A stretch of DNA of 64,000 nt, taken from positions 1-64,000 of the forward strand of contig JAMQCK010000082.1 in the NCBI GenBank assembly GCA_024196135.1. The letters run 5' to 3'. Below the pieces are notes generated by a model, which saw nothing but the letters and a program-made list of their open reading frames with translations, made no database searches and was not told where the DNA came from. The DNA is from Pleurotus ostreatus/Saccharomyces cerevisiae fusant (taxonomy: Eukaryota; Opisthokonta). The stretch's first letter is position 1, and every line of letters begins with the position of its first letter. Shown here one piece after another: positions 20,786-32,289 of this stretch. Both the position numbers and the translations under genes were made by a program.

Positions 20786-21288
20786 TCGCAATGGACATCT
20801 TGCCGCCAGTTCAACGGCCGTAAACTAGTACTAATAAGCTAGCCAATAATTTCCGAAATCGCCAAACGCAACGCTCTGAATACCTTGTGTAAATATATGT
20901 CGCGTCAAAGACCATGGATGTTTGTGGCGCGCGACGAGGGTCAAGTTGTGGGTCCATATAATGCATGACACGTGCCTCGCGCGAGGCGGCGGCGGACGCC
21001 GCGCCTGTGTCTGTCTCCCGCAATCATCACTGTCACGAGCCTTCAGTAATGGTCCACTCGTTCTCGTTGTTGGAACTGGCTACTCCACGAATGGGCAGAG
21101 CGGATACATAGGACAAGACACAACAATGCAACGTCCGCCATCTCACATTCGCCTTGGTCGCCGAGGGGCCCGCGTCGAATGAATGAGCATCTAATAACAT
21201 TTCGAACCTACTGGAACGTCTCGTAATCCATGGATTACTCTGTGCTTAAACTCTAGGTGCCAAGCTTCTGACGCCGCCTGACCCTTTC
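20786..21288. other. Intergenic between BTB2 and BTB3
   Basis: No homology to the NYN fragments that flank the other copies is visible here, and no gene or repeat was recognised. Confidence 0.4.
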
Positions 21289-21330
21289 GGCGCCTATCGA
21301 AGCGATGACTCTATCGATAGGCTTACAGCA
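21289..21330 (+). promoter_or_regulatory. Shared BTB-family 5' element, copy 3
   Basis: GGCGCCTATCGAAGCGATGA, then TATCGATAGGCTTAC, 67 nt upstream of the BTB3 ATG. This copy is slightly shorter than the others. Confidence 0.55.
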
Positions 21331-21355
21331 GAGGGTCACCTTCGTTCCTGCTACC

Positions 21356-22374
21356 ATGTCTGAAGAGAAAATGACTGAAGGGGATACGTCGCCAGAGGCT
21401 GTTGACCGCCAGTCACCACGATGTACGTTTTCTCTACCGCTGCAGGTTCAAAATAAATCCTGAACATCGACGCGACTATCTAGTCGCGTCTACCGACAGG
21501 GATATCATCGTCTTCCGCTCGAGGGATGGGACCCTCTTCAACATTCACTCCTGTAACCTGCGCTGCACAACAGACGGTCCACTTGCCGAAAACTTTACCG
21601 CTGTTCCGGGAGAGAAGGTTCAGCTGCCGGAGAACGCGGCGACACTGGAGATGTTGTTTGGATTTGTCTATCCGAGCCTTCATCCATCTCTCGTCGATAT
21701 ACCATTCGCCAGATTTGCAGCCGTCGCCGAGGCCGCAGAGAAGTATCACGTAGCGCCGGCGAGAACTGTATGTCGGATCATCATCCAAGTATCGTGAGTC
21801 TTCATGAGCGCTTGTTGACGGGCGTTTTGGCTGATAGCTTATAGAGCGCTCTACAAGGAACATCCCCTCGAAATACTCGAGTTCGCTTTTCGCCATGATC
21901 ACAGCGATCTCCTCGATCTCGCGGCACCATATTCTTTGAAAGCGGAGGTGAGGAAGGCTCGACAGACCCTACCCTTGCCTCTCTTTGCTGCCTGGGTGCG
22001 TATCCTCTCATGTGGCAGCTCTGGGCTGATCAGTGTCCTATAAGGTTGACTACCGGCAGGCGTTTAACGATGCCTTCTGGTGCTCCGGCATACGCTTTCG
22101 CGACTTTCACCCAGGCAGTAAGAATTCGTGCTCGTATTGGCCAGAAGTGGTCTTCGCTGTCGATAAGGAGTTGGAAACTCAGAGGGGGCTCTCCGCTTTG
22201 TTTACCGATCCAGATGCTTGTTTTGGAGCGGGAAGTGTGCAGAGCAGGCGATGTAACGTGAAGCAAGACAGCGATACCGGCTGTTCTAATCAGCTATCAG
22301 AGTGGAAGGAGTGCTTCATCAGGGAAAGATCATCCTTACTGCCATTGTCGCGTATCTTCGCCTGTACAGAGTAA
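21356..22374 (+). CDS. BTB3: BTB/POZ-domain protein
   Basis: Model join(21356..21422,21484..21793,21845..21995,22045..22374), 285 residues; introns 61, 51 and 49 nt, phases 1, 2, 0. BTB signature segments are DIIVFRSRDGTLFNIHSCNL, LEMLFGFVYPSLHPSLVDIP and AVAEAAEKYHVAPA. The post-BTB helix reads HPLEILEFAFRHDHSDLLDL. The C-terminal exon has SCSYWPEVVFAVDKELE and several Cys residues. Closest to BTB1 (same exon sizes after exon 1, very similar residues), so one copied the other recently. The stop at 22372-22374 is only 55 nt from the 3' end of the convergent NYN gene at 22430, and that junction was copied along with BTB1. Confidence 0.82.
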
Positions 22375-22429
22375 TTGCACACAATGATACACCGAGATTA
22401 CCATCGTATACTCTCTCGCGTCCCTGATC

Positions 22430-25400
22430 CTACCCTTCAAACCAGCCCTCCTCCCACAACCACTCCGCATACGGCTCCAACTCCACTATCTTGAACCTCT
22501 CCTCGATCTCCACCCCTTTCGACCGCTGCCTCTCCTCATCCAGCATCGCCCGCCAAGCCCCGCTGAGACCGCCCGCCCATGCGACGAGCTCTACAGTCCA
22601 CCCCCTCCTCAAGGCCGCCCGGACCGTGCCCGGGAAACCCGCCGCGCGCACATCAGCCCCACTAGATCCGGCATCATTGCCAGCAAACGCGCTGAAAGGA
22701 GGATAGTCTCCTGGATTCCCGTCTCCCGTCGCGAGCACGATCGTCCCGCCGGGCGGCGCGGGGTGGAGTGCGGCTTCGGCGAGCGAGACAGAGGTTCTCT
22801 TGTTTAGGTTGCCATCCGCGCTCAAGAACGCGCGCATTGCTTCCTCCTCGGCCTCCGCCATTGCTTGGTGCAGTTTGAGCTGCAGGAGCTCGTCGACGCC
22901 CTGCTCGCGGTACTTCAGCCGGCTCGGCGTACCGCTGCCGCTCCCACTACCTTCACCTGCCGCGGCAGCTCTGCTGGCGCCGACTCCCATTCTCCCGTCT
23001 CCCGTGGCTATCGCTCGCGCATCGCCCATCGATGTCCCGCGGGCGTGCCCGGGTTTCCTACGCCCCGTCATAACCGACGGGCTGGTGTTGGTATGCTGCA
23101 ACACGCCGTGCGCGTTCCCCACGCTTCCGAAGCGCGTATGTCGGCTCTTCACCGGGCTCGCGTGACGCGTCGTCTGCGTCGTCACCGGTCGGTCGACGCT
23201 CGCATGTCGCCGGTGCTTCCCCTCCTTGTCCTTCGACACCGCGTACCGCGTCTCCTTTCCCGCCCCATTCACGCCCTCCGCGTACCAGCTCGCGCGCTTG
23301 CTCTTCGTCGGCGAGCGGCTTACTCTATCGTGTCGCTCTTCGTAGTGCCCAACATCTGCATCCTGCCGCACCTCGACCTCCACGGGTACGCGACGGAACA
23401 CTGTCACTCGATACCCCGCCTCTCTCGCGCCCTCCATGGGCTGGTAGAGCGGGCTGCTGGCCACGCACTCGCGCCATCGACATGGTCGACCGCGCTCAAG
23501 AATGAGCGCGAGGGCGGCATGCGAGAGATGCCGAGTAGGGCGGCGGGTCAGAGGTGTAGCAGCACCAGTTGTCGTCAGAGACATAGCGCCGTTCTTATTG
23601 TTAGTTGGTATCTGCGGCAGCGGACGCCCGCGCGGCGGCGTCGCAGGCAGCGCGCTAGGAAGAAGGGCGCCCTTCTTCAAGGGCGATCCAGGAGGTACAG
23701 GCGCGGTGCTCCTGTTCTTAACTTTCGCGTCCTTATTGTCGCTGCTGCTCTCTGCTATGGGATTCTTCGGCCGCTTTCTGGGCGAGTTCTGGCCGCTATC
23801 GTGAGAGCGCTTGCTATCGGTGCGCCCGCGCGTCGGGCGGGTCTTCTTGAGCCAATTGAGGAGACCGATGAGGATGTTGGAGCTGCGGAGGAAGGTCAGC
23901 AAGGGCGGTTACAGGAGGCATCGAGACGAAAGGTGAAGAGCTGGACATTCGTTATGCAACAAACGCATAGAAGGAATACATAGTCGCGCAGAAGAAATTC
24001 TGACAATAAAACACTCACTGGTCAATGAATACATGTACCACCGGATCCTCACTCGTCCCCACCAATGGCGCGCCAGCATCCATATCCACGCCGACATCCA
24101 TCCCCGCGACCGGACCCAGAGCCAGTCGATGCGCCTGCGCCTCCAACGCGCTCGCGGCCGCGGGGAAGGCACGAGTAAGCTGCGCGGCGAGGCCGGTGAG
24201 GCGGAGAGCGCGAGCTTTGACCGGGTCTGGCGGCGTAGTTGTCGAATTCATATTGTGTGGTGTAGTCGTATGCGTCGACACCTCGACGCTATGCGCGCGG
24301 CCCTTCAGCTTGCGGCGGCGCGCGGGGGTAGCTGGCGACGTCGCAGCCTCGAGCACGCCGTGCGTGACGTTCAGCAATCCCGCCGCCGAGCCACCGGTCG
24401 TAGAACCGATAACCGTCGAAGAGCCGGATAGCAACGTTGGCGTTGACTTCGATGCGTGCGAAGACAGCGCGGACGCGAGGCGCGAGGTCTTCCTCGCCTT
24501 CTTCGCCAACGCGCTGCTTGATGACAAGTGCTTGCCCGCGCTGTCCGTGCTCAAACCCTTGCTCGCGCTGCTAGTGCTAATCCCCTTGCTCACGCTCCCC
24601 GAGCTCACCCCCTTCCCAGCACTACTGGACGACACCACCGCGGGCGCCGACGACGAGCTGTCGTCCGCGTCTTCGCCCGTGTCAACAGCGGCGAGCACCG
24701 TCTTCTTCCGCTTGTGCCGCCGGCGCTGCCGGGACGCGAGCGCTTCTTGGAGCTGGCGATAGCCCTCGGGGAGGTCAATGATGGGCGGAGCGGTCCGGCC
24801 ATCGCGCCCGTCCGATGTTGGGATGTAACCATCGGGTGCACGAATGCGACCTTCAGGTGCGGAGGCTGCGGCATCCGCTTCCGCATCCACCGCACTTGAG
24901 TTCAACCTCGCCTCTCGCTGCGCCGCCGCGCGCGTGCGCTCCGCGGCGAGGAAGGACAATACCTCGTCGAGGTAGCCCAGAGAGGGTCGCGTGGCATCGT
25001 CCTCCGCGACGCTGTCCGTGCCGTCCGTGGCGGAGGACGCGTCATCGTAGGCGCCGAGGTTATCATAGCCTCCACGCACGTCACGCACGCCACGATATTC
25101 CTCCGCGATGAGGATCGTGCGACCTCCCTCCTCCTCTTCATCATCCTCTTCCTCGACCCCTTCTTCCTCCGTCTCCTCATCCTCCTCATCTTCGTCTTCG
25201 TCTTCTTCCGTTCCATCCTCCTCCTCCTCTGTACCCCCCTCTTCTTCTTCTTCCACCTCTTCTTCTTCCTCCTCCGTAACAGACAAACTCTCCGTCCCAC
25301 CCTCCGCAGTCGACGTCGGCGTCGCGGACCGCGGCGGCGAGGGCGCGCCAGATGACGCGGTGTGCACCTCGAGCTCGATGCTGGCGGCGTAGGATGAAGG

Positions 25401-26480
25401 AGTGAATGCATCGGAGTCGCGATTCGGTGTGAAGGCACCCCGACCCACTATGTCCGTCGGTGTAAGGGTGTCCAACTGGATGCTCGTCGTACGTGCGCTC
25501 AAGCTCGTCTTCTGCGCGTTCGAGCTTGTCGTCTGCGCGTTCGAGCTTGTCGTGAGCGCATTCGAGTCCACGCTCGCCGTATACGCGTGATGACCGACGG
25601 GCGCAAAGCGATCCGGGTACGCCGACGCGAGAACTTCCCGGTCCATCAACGCCAGAGCTTCCGGGTCCACGCTCGCCGTGCGCGATTCTAAGTACTGCGC
25701 AATCGGCTGCCTCGCCCACACCGTGCTGAAGTCCGGGGAGTCTGTCGAGCGCGGCGCGAGGGAGGAAAGGATAGTGGACTGGCGGTCGCGGTCGGTGCTG
25801 GTGCGCGACTGATCGGTAGAGGCGAGCTCGCGGCCTATGCTGGCGGGGTCCCGGTCTGTTGTCGTTGAAGTGACACGGTCATGATCCGTGCTAGCGTGGT
25901 CGCGGTCCGAGGTGGCCAGGTCGCGGTCGGTGGGGACAAGTAAGGATGAAAGGCCATCGTCGCTGGATCCTTGGACGCGCAGTAGTCGCTGCGAGACCGA
26001 GTGTAGGTGGGTGAACTCGCGGAAGACGCTCTGAAAGGCGCCGAGGTCGGGAATTTCTGGTGGTGTTTTGTGTCCGAGGAGAAGAGTGACGCACGGGTAG
26101 GCGGAGCAGGGGAAGGTGCGCGGTGACCGATGTGGCGTCAAAGGAGTCGTTCAGAGGAGTCCGAGTATGGATCAGGGTGGTTGAGGAGCAGCAAGGCGAG
26201 CCGTACGCAGTACAGGGGATGGAGGAGGAGGAGCAAGCGTCAGTAAGAAGTTCACTGGCATGTACTGTATCCACGCACCGTCTGACGTCGCCTCGCTCGC
26301 CTGCGAATTGATCGAGAACGGGCTTATAGGTGTCGGCGACATCGTCGTGCTCCCCGAGCTCGACCTATGCATCCCGTAGGGTGGCGTAGAGCCATAAGCG
26401 CCGCGCGGCGAGCTCGAAGGGGGCGCCCCGTGTGGCGCGCGCGGAGGTGGCGTCGTATGTATCGTGCTTGGTGGGTGCAT
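22430..26480 (-). CDS. Large NYN-domain protein (PIN-like putative RNase)
   Basis: Model complement(join(22430..23882,24019..26056,26279..26480)), about 1230 residues. The last intron (136 nt, GTGAGT, CTGAC branch, CCGCAG) splits the first NYN strand. Joined, it reads VVHVFIDHSNILIGLLNWL, the usual NYN opening with its Asp. Further NYN parts are GYRVTVFRRVPV, GVDELLQLKLHQAM (second Asp), GGTIVLATGDGN (third Asp) and TVRAALRRGWTVELVAWAGG. NYN domains are PIN-like, metal-dependent RNases; all three acidic positions are present. Here the domain is interrupted by two disordered insertions, one of about 190 residues before GVDELL. Upstream lie S/T-rich DRD repeats and a Glu-rich tract (about residues 328-385, DNA 25105-25275). 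The 5' intron is less certain: an alternative uses a GTGAAC donor and a TTTCAG acceptor next to SVFREF. The N-terminal exon is Pro/Ser-rich. Confidence 0.72.
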
Positions 26481-27322
26481 TCCTGTTGTACAACGTCGAC
26501 AGTCGGGATAAAAGGCGAGCGTATAGATAGTCCTGTCCTTGTTCTATTGTTCCTTGTCTGTGATGCTATCCGCTATGATGTCGGCGGCCCGAGCGCGAGA
26601 TGCTGTGATGGCCTGAAGCTGCGGCCGGTCTTGTTGGTGGTGTTTATGTCCGGTATTGTACAATGTCGTTCGGTTTCATTTACAGGTCTAGGAGAACAGC
26701 GAAGGGAGCGAGATTAAGAGATATTATACCGGGCTATGTTGCTAGAGATGACTGTGCGAGAGAAGAAACCGATGCCCGCCACCGTCTATCGCGCGCCACG
26801 CGCATTCCATCGGCGCGCCACGTGCCTTGCGTCATGCATGTGGGAGCTGTACATATGGACCCATACCCAGCTCGTCTGGAGAGATTTGGATCATTCCAAC
26901 GCTCGACTTAGGAGAGCGCGAACACTCAGAGAAAGCAGTGTCATTCATCTTCAGATGCCTGCTGGTTTCGAAATTGAGGGGAGTAGGAAGAGGGCAAAGC
27001 ACATACTTAATCTCTCCGTGGGGTACGTGGGGTCTCACCAGAAGAGTCGGAGGACGAGATCGTAGCATAGGAACCACAGCGTCAAGCCTATAGAGGAGCT
27101 TCCTTCACCAGGTACGAGAGCAAGGAAAGGGCAGTCGGACTTTTCGCCAGCATGGACGAAGTCCGAGGACCGCAAGACAGTGCCACCGCTTCGCACACCC
27201 TCTACCAGGGACAGACATTCCCAGCTCAGTTCGGAAGATAGGCTTGACTATATATTCTCCCAGATGCCGATCTGACGCAAGCTAAGCATTTCGCAGCTTG
27301 CCTCGTATATATACATATATTA
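26481..27322. other. Intergenic, nothing assigned
   Basis: Includes the upstream flank of the NYN gene and the 3' flank of BTB4. Open frames exist on both strands near 26830-27090 but share no motif with known families and have no splice support. Confidence 0.35.
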
Positions 27323-28367
27323 CTACTGATTAAGTCCGGACAAAATTGATGACAGGCTCGGCAGACCTGACAGCATTTCCTGGAATTGTGCCTTCCACAA
27401 TGCCAACTTCGGCACGCATCCGGTGGCGCTACTGTCTATGTAATGGATGGTATCACAGCCCACCCTTTCTGCTACGTCCTGGAATAAAGCATCTGCATCC
27501 ATAAAGATATTCATGCCCCGCACAGACACTCTTCGCTCGAGGCCGAGAACAACGCGCGGCCACGCTTGACAGTCTTTGTATGTTGACTCATATTTGTGCA
27601 TGACTCCAAGTCGAAAATTGTCGCATCCTGTGCGGAAGGCGTCCAATCGAGCGTCTCGATATATGACCTATTCAATCGCATCAGCCTGTGAAGAATAGTG
27701 CTGAGGAGTTCGCACCCAGGCCGCGAAGAGAGGCAGTGGCAATGCCTCGCACGCATTTGTAGTCGGGACGTCGAGAGAATATGTGACTGCCTGATCAAGA
27801 AGGTCTTCATGTCCGTGCCGATAAGCGTACGCCATTATAAGTAAAGGATCGTCTTTGAAAAACGCTCTTGCGTATCGTCAATGTCCCTTCACTCACGGCG
27901 TGAATGTGCTATCCGGCTGTCACTCACCTTATCTCGATGACGAAGGCGCACACAGCCAAGGCCGGCGCGACACGATACTTCTCTGCCGCCTCTGCGAACT
28001 TCAAGAGTTCCTCGATTGGGAGCTTCTTCAACGACGGATACGCTCCAGGGTAGACGAAGGCGAAGAGTGTCTCGAGTGTCTTCGCGTCTTCGGTGAGTTG
28101 CACGACCTCGGTCGGAGTGGAAGGAAAGTCCTCAGCGAAAGGTCCGTCTGTAGTGCATCTCAGGTTGCTGCGGTGGATGTTGAAGAGGGTGCCGTCGCTC
28201 GAGCGGAATACGATGACATCGTCGCCGGTCGAAGAGACTGGGGTGCGCATTTTCGACGGCGGTCAGCCCTGGCACGAATAGAAGTGACAAGACGACGCAC
28301 ATCGCGACGACTGACTGTCGCCCTTCTCTAAGTCAGGAGCTCCTGCAGCTGCGTTGTAATAAGCCAT
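27323..28367 (-). CDS. BTB4: BTB/POZ-domain protein (minus strand)
   Basis: Model complement(join(27323..27667,27716..27866,27928..28237,28301..28367)), 290 residues. Exons of 67, 310 and 151 nt are identical in length to BTB2/BTB3, phases 1, 2, 0, introns 63, 61 and 48 nt. The BTB core reads DDVIVFRSSDGTLFNIHRSN, LETLFAFVYPGAYPSLKKLP and FAEAAEKYRVAPALA. The next exon has RAFFKDDPLLIMAYAYRHGH, and the last ends LSSILSGLNQ. The first exon encodes a short N-terminus ending GDSQSSR, very like BTB2's QQSSR. It is the only inverted family member, separated from the others by the NYN gene. Confidence 0.8.
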
Positions 28368-28399
28368 GGTGGATGGAGGGAGGAGACGCGGCGTCGTTG

Positions 28400-28448
28400 T
28401 CGTAAGCCAATCGATACGGCGGGCGTTGAGCGTCTTCTCGATAGGCGC
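28400..28448 (-). promoter_or_regulatory. Shared BTB-family 5' element, copy 4
   Basis: On the minus strand GGCGCCTATCGAGAAGACGC through CCGTATCGATTGGCTTACG, starting 81 nt upstream of the BTB4 ATG. Confidence 0.55.
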
Positions 28449-29258
28449 CGAGATAATCATATTCGGCCAAATCCAGCACGGGTAGGTCATATGCGCCGAG
28501 CATACCGGAGCTGAGCGTCATGCCACACGCCCGAGCCTCTCTGCGCCGGCTTCGATTTTCTAGTACAAGATACCCGGTTGGATTGACGACCATTGCCATC
28601 GTGGGAGCCACGTCCGTACAATGTAAGTCATGATTGAGACAGCCCCAGAGCGTAGACACAGGTGACTTGCGACAACGAGTATAAGGCCAAGAGAAGATAA
28701 CTGCTCAATGGGGAAGCCCGGAACTATATGGCTCCTCGGCGAATGCCGGACACGAGGCATGCTGGGCGTGCGAGACGTGCTCGATGCCTCTCCTTCCAGT
28801 CTTCGACAACCTCTGAAACCAACTAGGATGGACAACTACCTTGCGAAAGGCGCCTTGATGAGGAATATCGGACATGAGGCTAACGCTTAACGTCGGGGCG
28901 ACGCGCAAGGTCAGGGCCTTCAGGCGCAGTTCTTTCACGTTCCGGCCTTTCCTGTAGGAGACCCTAGCATGGATTCACTTGGGTCTTTTGGAATGCAGAG
29001 TAGGCGGCGGGGCCTCGTTGCCGACCCTTTTATCGATCGCCCATGCCCATGAAGACAGGCATGGTCTGATCACATGATGGCAACGTTTTGTTGATATCGG
29101 AGCCCGCCGCGCTTTGCTGTGCTTGCTTATGTACACTTTTCTCGCACTCAACTCCTCTTGTCCCAAACCGCCACCTTCACCTCTGCGTCAGACGCTCTCC
29201 CGAAACCTTTCTTCCCCACCCCTATCTCTTGTTCCCACACGCTTCGCTCAGAGCAATC
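28449..29258. other. Intergenic plus gene B leader
   Basis: No gene assigned. 29100-29258 is C/T-rich and probably the leader of gene B. The frame of exon 1 is open upstream to 29088, but that stretch (Cys/Leu-rich) has no counterpart in gene A. Confidence 0.35.
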
Positions 29259-31225
29259 ATGGATCGCCAACCTCAGGCGCTCACAAGAAACGGCTCCTTC
29301 AAGATTTGGTCCGCAGAGCAGTCCAGGCCACGCTTGCCTTCCATCGCTGACGAAGATTACTTTCCCAACAAACAACTCTACCGCACAGGTCACCTGTACC
29401 GCGCAGGGGTATCGATCTGGCAAACTATGGCGCGCAACCTACGCCGCGAAGGCTTCCCATACGACGGGCCACTCGCATACACCAAAGGTGATCGTCCCGC
29501 GCTTCTTCTGTATCATCGAGTTCCGGCAGGCGGTCGGCCTATATGTGTTGTCTTCCTGCTCGCGACGTTCGGTGGCATAGAAAAGGACGAGATCCCGAGC
29601 TCTTTCCAACCATTCCTCGTTCGCACGCGCCCAGCGTGCGCGAGATACAAGGACACGCCACTCTTGGACACGGACCCCGTGCCCATCCACAACTGGAACA
29701 GGTGGGATAGCTACATTATTGCCCTCCCTATTGAGCTCGATGACTCCGCCATCGACACCTCGCAATTGAAGTCGTGGACGATCGGACAAGATAGGACATG
29801 GATCAGCCGCGAGTGGCTCAAGCACCTGCGAGAATTGGCGTCCAAGAACGCGGAGAAGCTCGGAGCAATATGCGAGGGAGATCCTGAGTTCATCACGCGA
29901 GCTTGGAATGAGATGGTGCGCGGCATGACCTCGTCGCGCGGTGTCTTTTGCTCATTCTTTGTCTTCAACAGATTGCCGCGAGAGGATCGGAGCGTCGTCT
30001 GCCTCCGATTATCTGTACCCAACCTTCAAAGTCTTTCTCTTCCGCCGGTTATACAGCTCTGGAAGCCTGCGCTCGGTCTTACCTGAACGCCGCCATCTTG
30101 CAATACGGTCTCGAGCCTATAGCGGTCGACCTCCTCCCCCTCGACGTGCACGGCATCCTGGACTACCTCGAGGCCCGCAAAGCGAATGCCAATGGCTCCG
30201 GAGCTCTCGTGCCCTACAAACCTCGATACACCGAAGCCGCGCAAGAATTAGAAGAAGGCGAAATCCCCGGAATCACGATGGATCTTGAGCTTCGTGCCGC
30301 GCGGATCCTGGAAGGCGAAGACCTTGACAAGCTGTTCTCAGATTGGCCCATCAAGTTCGACGACGGTGAGGTTCCCGGTCTTCGTATGGCCACGTCTCGG
30401 AAGATGATGGCTGCTTCGTCGTCGTCGGCAATGGAGATTGTGTCGCCGTCAATAGCGTACCCGTCCACGCCGGTCAAGTGCTCGTTCGCGCGGAACGAGG
30501 GCCCATTCACGCCGACAAATGGTCCATTCACGCCGATGCAATACACCCCATCTCAATATACGCCAAGCCAAGCCTTATACACGCCCCAACCGCTACAGGC
30601 GCCTCTTGTCGAGCACGACATCCCGCCGGAAGTCGAGGAGCGCTTATTGGAGCGACGCAAGTTGCGCAAACTACGGGAGCAGGCGCTGGCTACGCGCAAG
30701 AGCCTTCTTTCCGCGCGCAAGGACCAATGTACCTCGACGCGCAAGGGCCAAGATCCATCGACGCGCAATGGCCAAGATCCATTGGCGCATAAAGGCGAAG
30801 GTCTGTCCACGATCATGGAAGAGGGCCCGTCGACGACGACGTCTCCCGACCGCTGGAGACCGCCACCGCCTCCTGACCGCAGGCGGCGCACGAACGCGAC
30901 GCCGAGGACACCCATGAAGGCGATAACGAATACTTCGACGGACGCGACAACAACTTCGCCGATGGATATAACACCGCAGACCCCCAAGCGCGGCAATGAA
31001 TCGGCGTGCATTCCTTGGACGCCGGAGACGCCGACGCCTTTGACACGTTCGCGCTCGATATGCGAATCACCGACGCGTCCAACGCTCAGGCGGACGCCCT
31101 CAACGCTCAAGAAGACATCCTCGTCGTCCTCCTTCAAGGCTCCGTCGCTCACCTCGCGCGGGCAGGGTCATTACACGCCGTACCCCAAGCTGTCCAAGGC
31201 ACGACAAGTCGAGCGGCCTGAGTGA
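29259..31225 (+). CDS. Gene B: paralogue of gene A, unknown function
   Basis: Model join(29259..29915,29972..31225), 636 residues, one 56-nt phase-0 intron (GTGCGC donor, AACAG acceptor) at the same place as in gene A. Exon 1 shares with gene A the order KGDRPALLL, GRPICVVFLLATFGG, PVPIHN. Exon 2 begins with a segment gene A lacks: YTALEACARSYLNAAILQYG and VDLLPLDVHGILDYLEA, followed by acidic repeats (EEGEIPG, FDDGEVPG). It then becomes disordered, with YTPSQ repeats, STRKGQDPSTRNGQDP repeats and many TP sites. The end, APSLTSRGQGHYTPYPK, matches gene A. Start chosen at 29259 (CAATCATGG context) because MDR aligns with gene A. TP-rich tails are often phosphorylated, but I can assign no function. 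Confidence 0.75.
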
Positions 31226-32289
31226 CTACAAGATGGCGTGTTTGAATATGCTCGTGAGGCGCTTTGGAAGTCGGTCGCGCGAAGGATTACCGCTTCCATC
31301 GCGCTCAGCGGGGCTTCGTCCTTCGTTCTGCCCAGCGCACCTCCCTCGCCTCCTTCGAAGTTCTTGCCACTCGTTGCTCAAGCGTACTTCGGACATCTGC
31401 TTCAACCGAAGGCAGAACCGCCTACGCAAGCGTTGATTCTCCGTCACCTTCAGTAGTTCAATTCGCCACCGTCTGCATCAAGGCTTGTCAGGGAATCATC
31501 TGCATAGCCGCCTTCATCGTTCTGCTAATGTGCCCCAATTTCCTACTCACATATTCCAATCCTTCTCATTTATCATTTCTTCTCACCTGTGCCATAGCAC
31601 AATTGAATCGCCGCCGTACTCACTCATTCTCGTCTCCCTACACTCATCCGTCTACTTTATTTTTTGTGCCCCGATTTTCTGCATTTAGCCTGAGGATTGT
31701 CATCTACTAGTAGTCTACCCGAAGTTAGGCAGTCGACCTACTCTGTACATATGCTCTCGGTCTCATTCTCAATGAACCAGTCACTCCTTTGTATTTATGC
31801 ATGAATGCTCGCGCGGCGCGAGAGAATCGCAACATGGGGAGAGTGCGTGATGCGTGACATTATCATTCACGTGCGTGTGGAACCCGGATAATCTGTGGCG
31901 CACCCCATGTCGCGACCTCTGTCGATGAGCCACGGCGCGCCAGCGCGGAAAATGTAGCCAGCGACATGAGAATTCCTCAACATTAAGGGGTATACACGAT
32001 CTCATAATGCAGGAGGCGCTGACCGTAGCCCCAGCACCGCCTCATGCTAGGCCATACCGTTCGTGCTTAGGTTGACCTCGCCGTCGTGTTCGTACCAGGC
32101 CAGCTGCGCGTACTACGCTGCAGCCAAGTGCTACGCAATATGAACGAAGTCGCTCCACTGGATATGGTCACTGACTCTTGACAGAGGTTTGGATCCGAGT
32201 CCTTCGACGACGCGCCACCGCCCTTGCACCTCGGGTAGCTTCCATTGTCCTCAGCATGCACAGCGCAATGACTCGAACAATGCTGAGCT
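31226..32289. other. 3' flank of gene B and left edge of the repeat array
   Basis: 31230-31700 is C/T-rich, like the 3' flank of gene A, and probably transcribed trailer. From about 32080 the sequence begins to resemble the upstream flanks of the array units (AGCCAAGTGCTACGCAAT against AGCCAGCTGCTACGCAAT before unit U1). Confidence 0.4.

Noticed and set aside
25108..25392. Serine-rich protein on the plus strand
   Set aside because: It is the antisense reading of the Glu-rich tract in the NYN gene, which has domain and splice support on the minus strand.
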